Positions 47,828-56,519 of a stretch of 64,000 nucleotides of DNA are shown piece by piece (position 1 is the first letter of the stretch; each line of letters begins with the position of its first letter). Under the pieces are notes generated by a model that was not told the DNA's origin, searched no databases, and saw nothing but the letters and a program-made list of their open reading frames with translations. Source of the DNA: CALZJC01 sp963781065 (GTDB taxonomy: Bacteria; Acidobacteriota; Thermoanaerobaculia; Multivoradales; JAHEKO01); NCBI GenBank assembly GCA_963781065.1, contig CAWAET010000004.1, positions 124,001-188,000 on the forward strand, in the 5' to 3' direction. Both the position numbers and the translations under genes were made by a program.

Positions 47828-48234
47828 TGCCGCTTTTGGTCGACACCGGTCCGCTCTACGCCCTGGCGGACGTCGACGACGACTGGCACGTGCGGGCGGC
47901 CGAGCTCCTGCTGCGGACGCGCGAGACCCTGCTCGTGCCGGTGACCGTGCTCGCGGAAGTGACCCACCTGCTCAACCTTCGCCTGGGCGCGGCTGCCGAA
48001 GGGCGCTTCGTCGCCTCGCTGGCGGCCGGCGAGCTGACGATCGAGCCGCTCTTCCGGGCCGACCTCGAGCGCGCGGCCGAGCTCCTCGCGGCCTACCCCG
48101 ACCTCGGGTTCATCGACTGCACCGTCGTGGCGATGGCCGAGCGGCTGCGGCTGCGGTCGCTCGTCACCACCGATCGGCGCCACTTCTCGGCGGTGCGGCC
48201 GCGGCATGTCGAGGGGTTCGAGCTGTTGCCGTAG
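47827..48234 (+). CDS. PIN-domain ribonuclease toxin (VapC family)
   Basis: The 135-residue PIN protein has D6 in LLVDTGPL, E44 in VTVLAEVTHLL, D97 in GFIDCTVVAMAERL and D116 in VTTDRRHF. All four acidic positions are present, so the enzyme looks active. It differs in detail from the first VapC of the window (8914), so the two modules are not recent copies of one another. Confidence 0.9.
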   Translation: MPLLVDTGPLYALADVDDDWHVRAAELLLRTRETLLVPVTVLAEVTHLLNLRLGAAAEGRFVASLAAGELTIEPLFRADLERAAELLAAYPDLGFIDCTVVAMAERLRLRSLVTTDRRHFSAVRPRHVEGFELLP

Positions 48235-48326
48235 GCGCGGCTCGCTCTTCAATCCCTGACGCTGCTCGATCGCCGAGCCCACCCCGCCCGCGATCCGTCG
48301 GTCACCGATGCGCGTGGTAGAAAACG

Positions 48327-48348
48327 CAGGCGCCATCCTCGGCGCCTG
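48327..48348 (+). promoter_or_regulatory. Hairpin abutting the ribosome site of the amidase gene
   Basis: CAGGCGCC (48327-48334) pairs perfectly with GGCGCCTG (48341-48348) over a six-base loop, and the last bases overlap the GGAGG ribosome site of the gene at 48358. It may tune translation start. Confidence 0.4.
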
Positions 48349-48357
48349 GAGGTGAAG

Positions 48358-50076
48358 ATGACGACACCCGAACGGCGCGGCGGCCTCGATCGCCGCCGCT
48401 TCCTGGCCTTCTTCGCCGCCCTCGGGCTGGCCGGCACCTCGCTGCCACGGCGGCTGTGGGCCGCCGCCGGCCAGGGGCCGATCACCAAGAAGGTGCTGGC
48501 CCGGGCCGAGCAGGTGGCCGGCCTCGAGTTCACCGACGAGGAACGCCAGCTGATGCTCGACGGCCTCAACGAGCTGCGCGAGGACTATGCCGCCCTGAGG
48601 GAGGTGGGTCTCGACAACTCGGTGCCGCCGGCCTTCCGCTTCGATCCCCATCTCGGGCCACCACCCGCCGGACCGGGCCGTGGGGCGCGCCCCTGGCTGC
48701 CGCCCACCGAGCGGCCGGCCGGCGACGACGACCTGGCGTTCCTGCCGGTGACCCGCCTGGCGGCGCTTCTGGCGGGCGGCGAGGTGAGCTCGGTCGAGCT
48801 CACCCGCCTCTACCTCGAGCGCATCGGCCGGCTCGACCCGCTGCTCGAGGCGGTGGTCACCCGCACCGAAGAGCGCGCCCTCGAGGCGGCCGACCGGGCC
48901 GACCGCGAGCTCGCCGCCGGCCGCCGCCGTGGCGCCCTGCACGGCATCCCCTGGGGCGCCAAGGACCTGCTGGCGGTCGCCGGCTACCCGACCACCTGGG
49001 GGGCGACGCCGTTCAAGGACCAGCGGCTGGCCGAGGACGCCACCGTGGTGCGGCGGCTGGACGCGGCCGGCGCCGTGCTGGTGGCCAAGCTGACCCTGGG
49101 CGCCCTGGCCTGGGGCGACGTCTGGTTCGGCGGCACGACCAAGAACCCCTGGAACCTGGAGCAGGGATCGAGCGGCTCATCCGCCGGCCCCGCCGCCGCC
49201 ACCGCCGCCGGGCTGGTGGGCTTCGCCATCGGCAGCGAGACCTGGGGCTCGATCGTCTCGCCCTCGACCCGCTGCGGCGTCACCGGTCTCAGGCCCACTT
49301 TCGGCGCGGTCAGCCGCCACGGCGCCATGGCGCTCTCCTGGACGATGGACAAGCTGGGCCCGATGTGCCGCTCGGTCGAGGACTGCGCCCTGGTCTACGA
49401 CGCCATCCGCGGCCCCGACGGCGCCGACACCACCGTGGTCGAAGGCCCGTTCGACTGGCGGCCCGAGCGCGACCCCACCGAGCTGCGCCTGGGCTACCTG
49501 GCGCAGGAGTTCGAGAAGGAGCCGGAGGAGGACCAGGCCGAGTGGCACGCCCTCAACCTAGAGACCCTCGAGACCCTCGAACGGCTCGGCTTCGAGCTGG
49601 TGCCGATCGAGCTGCCCAAGCTGCCGGTGAGCGCGCTGTCGTTCATCCTCACGGCCGAGGCCGGAGCGGCCTTCGACGAGCTGACCCGCGACGGCCGCGA
49701 CGACGAGCTGGTGCGCCAGATCGAGAACGCCTGGCCCAATGTCTTCCGCCAGTCGCGGATGATCCCGGCGGTCGAGTACATCCGGGCCAACCGGGTGCGC
49801 ACCCTGGTGATGCGCGAGATGGAGGCGCTGATGCGGCAGGTCGACGTCTACCTGACGCCCACCTTCGGCGGCGGCAACCTGCTGCTGACCAACCTCACCG
49901 GCCACCCGCAGGTGGTGTTGCCCAACGGCTTCCGCGCCGACGGCACGCCAACCTCGACCACCTTCACCGGCCGGCTGTTCGGCGAGGCGGAGGTGCTGGC
50001 GGTGGCCAAGGCGTACCAGGACGCGACCGACTTCCACCTGCGGCGGCCGCGGCTGGAGCCGCTCGCGGCAGGCTAG
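48358..50076 (+). CDS. Tat-exported amidase (amidase signature family)
   Basis: The 572-residue protein opens with a twin-arginine signal (LDRRRFLAFFAALGLAGTS). The amidase signature is at about residues 200-310: GIPWGAKDLLAVAGY with the catalytic Lys, GSSGSSAGPAAATAAGLVGFAIGSETWGS with the cis-Ser and nucleophile Ser, and TRCGVTGLRPTFG. Such enzymes hydrolyse amide bonds of small molecules or peptides. I use the ATG at 48358, 5 bases after GGAGG, rather than the GTG at 48352. Export in folded form distinguishes it from GatA. Confidence 0.85.
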   Translation: MTTPERRGGLDRRRFLAFFAALGLAGTSLPRRLWAAAGQGPITKKVLARAEQVAGLEFTDEERQLMLDGLNELREDYAALREVGLDNSVPPAFRFDPHLGPPPAGPGRGARPWLPPTERPAGDDDLAFLPVTRLAALLAGGEVSSVELTRLYLERIGRLDPLLEAVVTRTEERALEAADRADRELAAGRRRGALHGIPWGAKDLLAVAGYPTTWGATPFKDQRLAEDATVVRRLDAAGAVLVAKLTLGALAWGDVWFGGTTKNPWNLEQGSSGSSAGPAAATAAGLVGFAIGSETWGSIVSPSTRCGVTGLRPTFGAVSRHGAMALSWTMDKLGPMCRSVEDCALVYDAIRGPDGADTTVVEGPFDWRPERDPTELRLGYLAQEFEKEPEEDQAEWHALNLETLETLERLGFELVPIELPKLPVSALSFILTAEAGAAFDELTRDGRDDELVRQIENAWPNVFRQSRMIPAVEYIRANRVRTLVMREMEALMRQVDVYLTPTFGGGNLLLTNLTGHPQVVLPNGFRADGTPTSTTFTGRLFGEAEVLAVAKAYQDATDFHLRRPRLEPLAAG

Positions 50077-50103
50077 AGACGCCGGGACCGGACGCTCTGC
50101 CGG

Positions 50104-50109
50104 TACAAT
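50104..50109 (+). promoter_or_regulatory. Candidate -10 element of a leaderless transcript (TACAAT)
   Basis: TACAAT, close to the consensus, ends 6 bases before the GTG at 50116, and no ribosome site is present. Confidence 0.45.
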
Positions 50110-50115
50110 CCGCGG

Positions 50116-51282
50116 GTGTCGGATCGGCGAGGCTCTCTCGGCCTCAACCTCCTCCTCCTAGCGCTGTCGCTGGTCTTCACCGCCCTGGTCGCGGAGGGTG
50201 GGCTGCGTCTGCTGGCCCACTTCCGCAACCAGGGGCTGCTGGCGACCGCCCTCGCTTCGCCGGTGGAGGTCCCCGATAGCGGCCATGCGTACCTGGGGCA
50301 CATGATCCAGCTGTCGCCCAACCCGCGGATCATCTACCAATTCAAGCCCGATCTCGACGTCGTCTTCGTCGACGCCCCGGTGACCATCAACGCCGCCGGC
50401 TTCCGCGGGCCGCTCTACCCGCAGGCCAAGCCGCCAGGGACCCGCCGCATCGTCGGGCTGGGCGACTCGTTCATGTTCGGCCACGGGGTCGGCGACCGCG
50501 AGGTCTACCTGCGGGTGGTCGAAGAGCTGCTCGACCGGTTCGCCGTCGGCACCCGGTTCGAGGCCGTCAACACCGCGGTGCCGGGCTACAACACGGTGAT
50601 GGAGGTCGAGACCCTGAAGGACAAGGGCCTGGCCTACGAGCCGGACGTGGTGCTGATCCACTTCGTCGGCAACGATCTCGAGCTACCCAACTTCATCCGT
50701 GTCGAGCAGCCGGTGCTGGCCCTCGACCGCTCCTTCCTGGTCGACCTGCTGCGCGGCGCCTTCGCCTCCTCGACCACCGTTCGCGGGCGCCTGCGCCGCT
50801 ACGGGCTCGCGTGGTCGCCCCAGGCCGAGGGCACCCGCCGCTTCGTCAACGACCCCGAGGAGGCGCCGTCGCAGTACCGTTCGATGGTCGGTTGGGACGC
50901 CTGGGACGCGGCCATGGAAGAGCTGGCGGACCTCGCCGAGGAGCACAGCTTCCGACCGCTTCTGGTCACTTTCTCGGTGACCTTCGCCCACCGCCAGCAG
51001 CACGTCTTCGAGGTCGCGCAACGGCTCGGGATCGACACCCTCAACGTGGGCGATATCTTCCGCGACTACCTCGAGGAGCGGGGGATCGACGACTTTCGCG
51101 GCTCGCCGCTGGCCGTCAGCGACGACAACCGGCACCCGTCGGCGCTCGGCCACCGCATCGCCGCCCGGGCGATCTACCGCTGGCTGTGCGAGGAGCAGTT
51201 CGCGGCCGAGCTCTCCACCTGCGAGCTGCCGCCCTGGGAGGCGGCCGGCGAGGACCTGCCGGCGGCGGCGGCCGGGCCGTGA
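50116..51282 (+). CDS. SGNH/GDSL-type hydrolase with N-terminal membrane anchor
   Basis: The 388-residue product has one membrane segment (residues 8-29) and an SGNH hydrolase fold: block I GLGDSFMFGHGV with the nucleophile Ser, block III VLIHFVGNDLE with Asn, and block V DDNRHPSALGHRI with the catalytic His. Such anchored SGNH proteins often add or remove acyl groups on envelope polysaccharides; the acceptor is unknown. The GTG start follows a TACAAT hexamer by 6 bases with no ribosome site. Confidence 0.75.
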   Translation: MSDRRGSLGLNLLLLALSLVFTALVAEGGLRLLAHFRNQGLLATALASPVEVPDSGHAYLGHMIQLSPNPRIIYQFKPDLDVVFVDAPVTINAAGFRGPLYPQAKPPGTRRIVGLGDSFMFGHGVGDREVYLRVVEELLDRFAVGTRFEAVNTAVPGYNTVMEVETLKDKGLAYEPDVVLIHFVGNDLELPNFIRVEQPVLALDRSFLVDLLRGAFASSTTVRGRLRRYGLAWSPQAEGTRRFVNDPEEAPSQYRSMVGWDAWDAAMEELADLAEEHSFRPLLVTFSVTFAHRQQHVFEVAQRLGIDTLNVGDIFRDYLEERGIDDFRGSPLAVSDDNRHPSALGHRIAARAIYRWLCEEQFAAELSTCELPPWEAAGEDLPAAAAGP

Positions 51283-51346
51283 CGCCGATCCGGCCGCCGG
51301 CACGGCTCCCTCCCTGCCGGGGCTGCGGTAGCGTACAGGCACCGCC

Positions 51347-52135
51347 ATGCCCCGCCGCAACCACCCACGCAGCGACGGCAGCAGCGCGCCGCGTGCCCGC
51401 CGAACGCCCCGGCCCGACCCGACGCCCGCGGAGTTGGGAGAGCTGGAACGGCTCACCGACGCTCTGCCGGCACCGCTGCGCGCCTTTCGCGACCGCGGCC
51501 TGCTGAGCGCCAAGCGCCGGTTCTGCCTCGAGCAGGCGATTCGCAATCGCACCCGGAGCCTGGTGGTCGTGCTGCACGGCGTGCACGACCCGCACAACCA
51601 GGCGGCGGTGATGCGCACCTGTGAGGCGCTGGGTCTGCAAGAGATCGTGGTGGTGGCCGAGGCCAGCGAGGCGTTCCGGCCCAGCAGCCGAGTGACCCAG
51701 AACGCCTTCCGCTGGCTGGACCTCAGCCACCGGCCGGATTTCTCGAGCGCCGCCGCTGTCTTGCGCGGGCGCGGCCTGCGCCTGCTGGCCGCCGACGTCG
51801 CGGGCCGGCCCCTGGCCGCGGTCGACTTCGCGCCGCCCACGGCTCTGGTCTTCGGCAACGAGTCGCGCGGCCTGCCGGCGGCGGTGGTAGCGGGCTGCGA
51901 CGGCAGCTTCTCGATCCCGATGTACGGCCTGTCGCAGTCGCTCAACGTCTCGGTGGCGGCCGGGGTGGCGCTGCACTGGGCGATCGAGGCACGGCGGCGG
52001 GCCTTCGGCGGATCCGGAGATCTCGACGAGACCGAGCGCGCCGAGCTGCGGCGGCGGTTCTATCTCCAGGCCGCCGGCAACAAGGTGCCTGACGAGCTGC
52101 GCCGCGAGATCGAGGCGCTTGCCCTCACCCGGTAG
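51347..52135 (+). CDS. SPOUT-class tRNA/rRNA 2'-O-ribose methyltransferase, TrmH-like
   Basis: The 262-residue protein has the TrmH-family motifs: HNQAAVMRTCEALGL (motif 1 with Asn/Arg), ALVFGNESRGLP (motif 2) and FSIPMYGLSQSLNVSVAAGVAL (motif 3), which form the knotted S-adenosylmethionine pocket. The order and the C-terminal helix (ELRRRFYLQAAG) resemble TrmH, which methylates G18 of tRNA; RlmB-like activity on 23S rRNA is the alternative. The basic N-terminal 30 residues may help RNA binding. Confidence 0.8.
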   Translation: MPRRNHPRSDGSSAPRARRTPRPDPTPAELGELERLTDALPAPLRAFRDRGLLSAKRRFCLEQAIRNRTRSLVVVLHGVHDPHNQAAVMRTCEALGLQEIVVVAEASEAFRPSSRVTQNAFRWLDLSHRPDFSSAAAVLRGRGLRLLAADVAGRPLAAVDFAPPTALVFGNESRGLPAAVVAGCDGSFSIPMYGLSQSLNVSVAAGVALHWAIEARRRAFGGSGDLDETERAELRRRFYLQAAGNKVPDELRREIEALALTR

Positions 52136-52145
52136 ATTGCCCGCC

Positions 52146-53555
52146 ATGGCCCGCCCGGATCTGCTGACCCTGGCCCGGATGGAGCGCCGGCGCGACAGCC
52201 TGGAGATCGACTTCACGCTCGACGGCCGGCCGTTTCGCAAACGGTACCGCTGGGCGGGCGTCGACCTGCCGGCGCTCGAGCGGCGGCACGGCCGCGAGCT
52301 GCTCGAGCGGATCTACTTCCATCTCGCCGCCCTCGAGGCCATCCCCTTCGCCGGCCTGCGGCCGCGCCGGCTGGAGTTCGGCTCCTGGCGGCGGTTCGCC
52401 ACCGCCGAGCTGGAGGCGCTGTGGCGCCGGCTGCTGCGCGGCGTCGGGGCCCAGTGGCGGTGGGAGAACGGCCTGCCCGACGATGCCGGCCCGGTCTGGG
52501 TGGGCGACCGGGCGCCAGGCGGGGCGAGCCCGGGCGCGGTCGAGCCCGGTGAGGTGCCCAGCCTCTGCTTCAACGGCGGCGGCAAGGACAGCCTGGTGGC
52601 GATGAGGCTGCTGGAGCGGGCCGGCCTGGCCTATGCCACCCTGGCCTACTCGCACTCGACCTACGGCGGCGAACGGCTGCAGCACGAGCTGATCGGCGGC
52701 GTCGAGCGGCTCTGCCGGCCCGCCCGCGGCCACCTGCAGTGGGTCGAGGACGAGCTCTGGGACGAGCCCGCCGCCCTCGCTCGCGAGTACGGCGTGAGCC
52801 GCCCGATCGTCTGCGAGACGCCGATCTCCATCTTCGCCGCGCTGCCGCTGGCGCTGGCGCACGGCTACCGCCACCTGGTGCTGGCCAACGAGCGCTCGGC
52901 CGACGAGGGCAGCTTCGTCTGGCCGGACAGCGGCCCGGCGCCCGGCGAGGAGGTCAACCACCAGTGGGGCAAGTCGTTCGCGGCCGAGCGGCTGATCGAC
53001 GGCTACCTGCGACGCCACCTGCTGAGCAACGTCTCCTACTTCAGTCTGCTCAAGCCGATCTGGGACGCGGTCATCTTCAACCTGCTGCGCGGCGAAGGCG
53101 AGGCGGTGCGCGCAACGCACTCCTGCAGCGTTCGCAAGCCCTGGTGCGAGACCTGCCCCAAGTGCGCCTACGTCGGGCTGGGCTTCCACGCCTATCTCGA
53201 GCCGGAGCTGGTGGCGGGTCTGTTCGCCGCCAACCTGTTCGACCGGCCGGAGAACCTGGAGCACTACCGCGGCCTGCTGGGCCTCGACCGGCCCAAGCCG
53301 TTCGAGTGCGTCGGCGAGATCGGCGAGAGCCGGCTGGCGATGGAGCTCTGCCGGCGGCGCGGCGCCACCGGCCAGGCCGTCGACGAGTGGGCGCGGCACG
53401 CCTCGGGGTTCGACCCGCGGGCGGCGCTCGATCGCTACCTGCGGGTGGACGAAGCGGCAGCGGGCGGGCTGCCCGAGGAGGTCGCGCGGACGGTCCTGCC
53501 GCGGCTGCGCGAGGGCGCCGCCGAAGCTCGCCGCAGGGTCGAGGCCTGGCTCTAG
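52146..53555 (+). CDS. PP-loop protein resembling MurL (UDP-MurNAc-L-Ala-L-Glu epimerase)
   Basis: The 469-residue protein has a PP-loop ATP-binding motif SLCFNGGGKDSLVAMRLL (near residue 140) and a C-terminal zinc-like set KPWCETCPKCAYVGLG followed by KPFECVGEIGESR. This combination fits my recollection of MurL, which makes the D-Glu of peptidoglycan by epimerising UDP-MurNAc-L-Ala-L-Glu, bypassing glutamate racemase. No companion murD2 is in the window. Start is the ATG at 52146, 7 bases after TAGATT, without ribosome site. A different PP-loop activity is possible. Confidence 0.6.
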   Translation: MARPDLLTLARMERRRDSLEIDFTLDGRPFRKRYRWAGVDLPALERRHGRELLERIYFHLAALEAIPFAGLRPRRLEFGSWRRFATAELEALWRRLLRGVGAQWRWENGLPDDAGPVWVGDRAPGGASPGAVEPGEVPSLCFNGGGKDSLVAMRLLERAGLAYATLAYSHSTYGGERLQHELIGGVERLCRPARGHLQWVEDELWDEPAALAREYGVSRPIVCETPISIFAALPLALAHGYRHLVLANERSADEGSFVWPDSGPAPGEEVNHQWGKSFAAERLIDGYLRRHLLSNVSYFSLLKPIWDAVIFNLLRGEGEAVRATHSCSVRKPWCETCPKCAYVGLGFHAYLEPELVAGLFAANLFDRPENLEHYRGLLGLDRPKPFECVGEIGESRLAMELCRRRGATGQAVDEWARHASGFDPRAALDRYLRVDEAAAGGLPEEVARTVLPRLREGAAEARRRVEAWL

Positions 53556-53592
53556 CCCGAGCTTCTCACCGGCTCTCGTAGCAAGCCGGCGG

Positions 53593-53598
53593 TAGAGT
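53593..53598 (+). promoter_or_regulatory. Candidate -10 element of a leaderless transcript (TAGAGT)
   Basis: TAGAGT ends 6 bases before the ATG at 53605 with no ribosome site between. Confidence 0.35.
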
Positions 53599-53604
53599 TG
53601 CCCC

Positions 53605-54339
53605 ATGGCGAGGCTGGTGCTGCTCGGAACCGGGACCTGCCAGCTCGAGGACGGCCGCGCCGCCTCCTCGGCGCTGGTCGAGCTGGAGGGCCTGCGCCTC
53701 GTCTTCGACTGCGGCCGGGGCGTCGCCGCGCGGCTGGCCGCGCTGGGCTATCGCCAGGACCAGCTCGGCCACATCGTCATCTCCCACTTCCACGCCGACC
53801 ACGTCTCCGACCTGGTGCCGCTGCTCCAAGCCGGCTCCTGGTCGTGGACCGACCCGCGCCATCGCGACCTGCACATCTGGGGGCCGCCCGGCCTGCGGCG
53901 GCTGGTCGAGGGCTGGCTCGAGCTCTACGGCCCGGAAACGCTGGTCAACCCGGACCGCTACCGGGTCGAGTTGCACGAGCTGCCCTCGGGAGCCTTCACC
54001 ATCGACGGCCGGAACTTCGAGTTCGTCAGCCTGCCGCCGGCCGGCAACCACGGCCTCGGCTTCGCGGTCGGCGGCCGGCGGTACGCCCTGACCGGGGACT
54101 CCGGCTTCCACCCGGAAGAGGTGGCGTTTCTCAGCGGGCGGGAGCTGGCGGTTTTCGACTCGGGCCACCTCGAAGAGGAGGAGATCGTCGAGCTGGCCGC
54201 CCGCAGCCAGGCGCGGCGGCTGGTCTGCTCGCACCTCTACCGCCCGCTCGACGCCGCGGTCCTGGGAGCCCGGGCCGCCAAGGCCGGCTTCACGGGCGAG
54301 CTGATCGTCGGCGAGGACGGCATGGCCTTCGACCTGTAG
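53605..54339 (+). CDS. Ribonuclease Z-like MBL-fold protein
   Basis: The 244-residue cytoplasmic protein opens RLVLLGTGTCQLEDGRAASSALVE and has SHFHADHVSDLVPLL, the metal motif of the RNase Z/ElaC branch of MBL proteins, with further ligands in AGNHGLGF, LTGDSGF and CSHLY. It is shorter than full RNase Z and lacks an obvious exosite arm, so it may act on a small molecule rather than tRNA precursors. The start has a TANNNT hexamer 6 bases upstream and no ribosome site. Confidence 0.75.
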   Translation: MARLVLLGTGTCQLEDGRAASSALVELEGLRLVFDCGRGVAARLAALGYRQDQLGHIVISHFHADHVSDLVPLLQAGSWSWTDPRHRDLHIWGPPGLRRLVEGWLELYGPETLVNPDRYRVELHELPSGAFTIDGRNFEFVSLPPAGNHGLGFAVGGRRYALTGDSGFHPEEVAFLSGRELAVFDSGHLEEEEIVELAARSQARRLVCSHLYRPLDAAVLGARAAKAGFTGELIVGEDGMAFDL

Positions 54340-54414
54340 CCCGGCCCCGGCCGTGGCACCAGCACGTTCTCCCGCGGCCTCTGGCGGCCCCGCGCCGGCA
54401 GCTCGGTCGCGTGC

Positions 54415-54420
54415 TACGCT
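54415..54420 (+). promoter_or_regulatory. Candidate -10 element of a leaderless transcript (TACGCT)
   Basis: TACGCT ends 6 bases before the GTG at 54427 with no ribosome site between. Confidence 0.35.
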
Positions 54421-54426
54421 GATTCG

Positions 54427-54774
54427 GTGACGACCGAGCGGCGCCTCTACCGGGTCTCCTTCTTCCAGCAGGGAGAGGTCTACGAGGTCTACGCCAATCA
54501 GGTGAGCCAGGGCAACCTGTTCGGCTTCGTCGAGCTCGAAGGACTGCTCTTTGGCGAGCGTTCCGAGGTGCTGGTGGACCCCTCGCAGGAGAAGCTCGCC
54601 AGCGAGTTCAAGGACGTCGAACGGGTCTACGTGCCGATGCACGCCGTGCTGCGGATCGACGAGGTCGCCAAGCCGGGGGTGAGCCGGATCACCAAGCCCG
54701 AGGGCGAGGCGGCCAAGGTGACCAACTTCCCCGGTCCGATCTACACCCCGTCGCCGCGGCCCGAGAAGAGCTGA
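54427..54774 (+). CDS. DUF1820 family protein
   Basis: The 115-residue protein matches the DUF1820 pattern throughout: YRVSFFQQGEVYEVYANQVSQGNLFGFVELEGLLFGE and VYVPMHAVLRIDEVAK. The family is small, cytoplasmic and of unknown function, known mostly from Proteobacteria. It starts with GTG after a TACGCT hexamer. The next gene, a GNAT acetyltransferase, follows after 24 bases. Confidence 0.85.
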   Translation: MTTERRLYRVSFFQQGEVYEVYANQVSQGNLFGFVELEGLLFGERSEVLVDPSQEKLASEFKDVERVYVPMHAVLRIDEVAKPGVSRITKPEGEAAKVTNFPGPIYTPSPRPEKS

Positions 54775-54798
54775 CTCCCAGGACGGAGTAGCCGTCCG

Positions 54799-55338
54799 AT
54801 GCGCATCGAGCTCGCCGACGGCCACCACCTCCGGAGCTATCGCGCCGGCGACAAGGCGGCGCTGGTGGCCCATGCCGACAACAAGAACGTCTCGCGCAAC
54901 CTGCGCGACCGGTTTCCCCATCCCTACACGCCGCAGGCGGCCGACGGGTGGCTCAGACACGTCGCCGCCGAACGGCCCGAGACCAGCTTCGCCATCGCCA
55001 GCCCGAAGGAGCTCGTCGGCGGCATCGGCATCGAGCTGGGCGAGGACGTCCACCACCGCTCGGGTGAGATCGGCTTCTGGCTGGGCGAGCCGTTCTGGGG
55101 GCGCGGCATCGTCACCCGGGCGTTACGCGCCTTCACCCCCTGGGCCTTCGAGCGCTACGACCTGCTACGGATCTGGGCCGGCGTGTTCGACAGCAACCCG
55201 GCCTCGGCGCGGGTGCTGGAGAAGGCCGGCTACACCTTGGAGGGCCGCCACCGGGCCGCGGTGATGAAGGACGGGCGGGCGCTCGACGAGCTGATCTACG
55301 CCCGGCTCCGCTTCGAATCGACGCCCCGGGCCCAATAG
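54799..55338 (+). CDS. GNAT acetyltransferase, RimJ/RimL type
   Basis: The 179-residue protein has the RimJ/RimL acetyltransferase layout: FAIASPKELVGGIGIELG, SGEIGFWLGEPFWGRGIVTRALRAF (acetyl-CoA motif A with the GRG turn) and FDSNPASARVLEKAGYTLEG. It should transfer an acetyl group from acetyl-CoA to an amine, possibly a protein N-terminus; the substrate is not identifiable. Confidence 0.85.
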   Translation: MRIELADGHHLRSYRAGDKAALVAHADNKNVSRNLRDRFPHPYTPQAADGWLRHVAAERPETSFAIASPKELVGGIGIELGEDVHHRSGEIGFWLGEPFWGRGIVTRALRAFTPWAFERYDLLRIWAGVFDSNPASARVLEKAGYTLEGRHRAAVMKDGRALDELIYARLRFESTPRAQ

Positions 55339-55354
55339 CTCTGCAGTGATTCCC

Positions 55355-56398
55355 TCAGTCGCTGTCGGTCGGAATCGCTTCCGAGTCCGCGTCGCTGTCC
55401 GAGTCCGAATCGTCGTCGTCCCGATCGAGGGCGTAGATCTTCCCGGCACCATAGTCGGCGACCCATAGGTCTCCGTCGCGGGCCACCGCGACACTGTTGA
55501 AGCTCAATCCGGGGAAGGCCACCGAAGTCGTAGAGAAGCCCGCGGCAAAGTCCTCGACAAGAAAGCCACCGGCGCCGTCGTCGACCAGTCGACGGATCAT
55601 GCCGTCCGCGGCGTCCGAAACGTAGATCGGTCCGCCGTTCTCTCCCTGGGCGACGAAGTCGATGCGGGTGCCGACGCTGGTCGCCAGCACGGTCTCGGCT
55701 CCGCTGTCGATGTCCCACGCCTCGACCTGATTGAAGCAGCAGAGGTTGCCGCCGCCGTCGACGCGGAAGCGAACCGCCGCCAGCAGGATGCGATCGTCGG
55801 TCAGCTGCAACCCGTCGGCGCGTACGCTGCGGTCCTTGAACTCGCTGATGTTGCCCGCGCGGTCGATGCGCAGGATCGAGCCCGACGTGGCGGCGGCGAA
55901 GATGTCGCCGGTTACCGGGTCGGCGACAACACCGATCAGGTTGCCGGTGATGCCGGGCACGCCACCGGTGGCGTAGAAGTTTCCGAGCACGCCTTTGCGC
56001 GAGATCTCCTGAACGCCGCCGTTGGGAGTTCCGAACTGGGCCGCCAGATACCCGCCCCAGGGATCCTCGCCGACGTTGATCCACTGCAGACCGTTGACTT
56101 GAGCCAGCACCTTGGTCTTGCCGTTCCGCTTGACCCTGGTGAGCACGCGGTTCACCGGGTCGCCGGGGGGAACGTTCTGCGCCTCGGCCACCACCACCTT
56201 GCTCGAGCCCACCGGCACCATGCCCTCTGGACCGTTCAGCCCGGAGGCGACCTCTTCGATCGAGAAACCGGGAACCAACACTGTCTGCGCCTGGGCGCCG
56301 CCAGCCACCAGGCAGGCCAACATCGCAGCGGCCAGCAGCCCCGACCAGCGGCGAAGCCGCGCCGTGCTCGGATTGAGACGTTCGATCTTCCTCGACAT
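55355..56398 (-). CDS. Exported NHL/SMP30-like beta-propeller protein with an acidic Asp/Ser tail
   Basis: Starting at the ATG at 56398 (GGAGGGGG ribosome site), the 347-residue product has a signal peptide (to about residue 38, AGGAQAQ) and six-bladed propeller repeats such as LIGVVADPVTGDIFAAATSGSILRID, GPIYVSDAADGMIRRL and NSVAVARDGDLWVADYGAGKIYAL. The last twenty residues alternate Asp and Ser. No catalytic site is recognisable. The acidic tail parallels that of the exported protein at 18908 and may bind calcium or a surface partner. Confidence 0.65.
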   Translation of the reverse strand: MSRKIERLNPSTARLRRWSGLLAAAMLACLVAGGAQAQTVLVPGFSIEEVASGLNGPEGMVPVGSSKVVVAEAQNVPPGDPVNRVLTRVKRNGKTKVLAQVNGLQWINVGEDPWGGYLAAQFGTPNGGVQEISRKGVLGNFYATGGVPGITGNLIGVVADPVTGDIFAAATSGSILRIDRAGNISEFKDRSVRADGLQLTDDRILLAAVRFRVDGGGNLCCFNQVEAWDIDSGAETVLATSVGTRIDFVAQGENGGPIYVSDAADGMIRRLVDDGAGGFLVEDFAAGFSTTSVAFPGLSFNSVAVARDGDLWVADYGAGKIYALDRDDDDSDSDSDADSEAIPTDSD

Positions 56399-56519
56399 GG
56401 AAACCCCCTCCAATTGAACCCAAAGTCGGTGTGCCAAAGCCCTATCGGGCGAACGTTATCACTAGCTTCTTGGGGGGCGAAAGCTCGCCCCACGGGCATC
56501 ACAGACCCGCGAGCACGCC

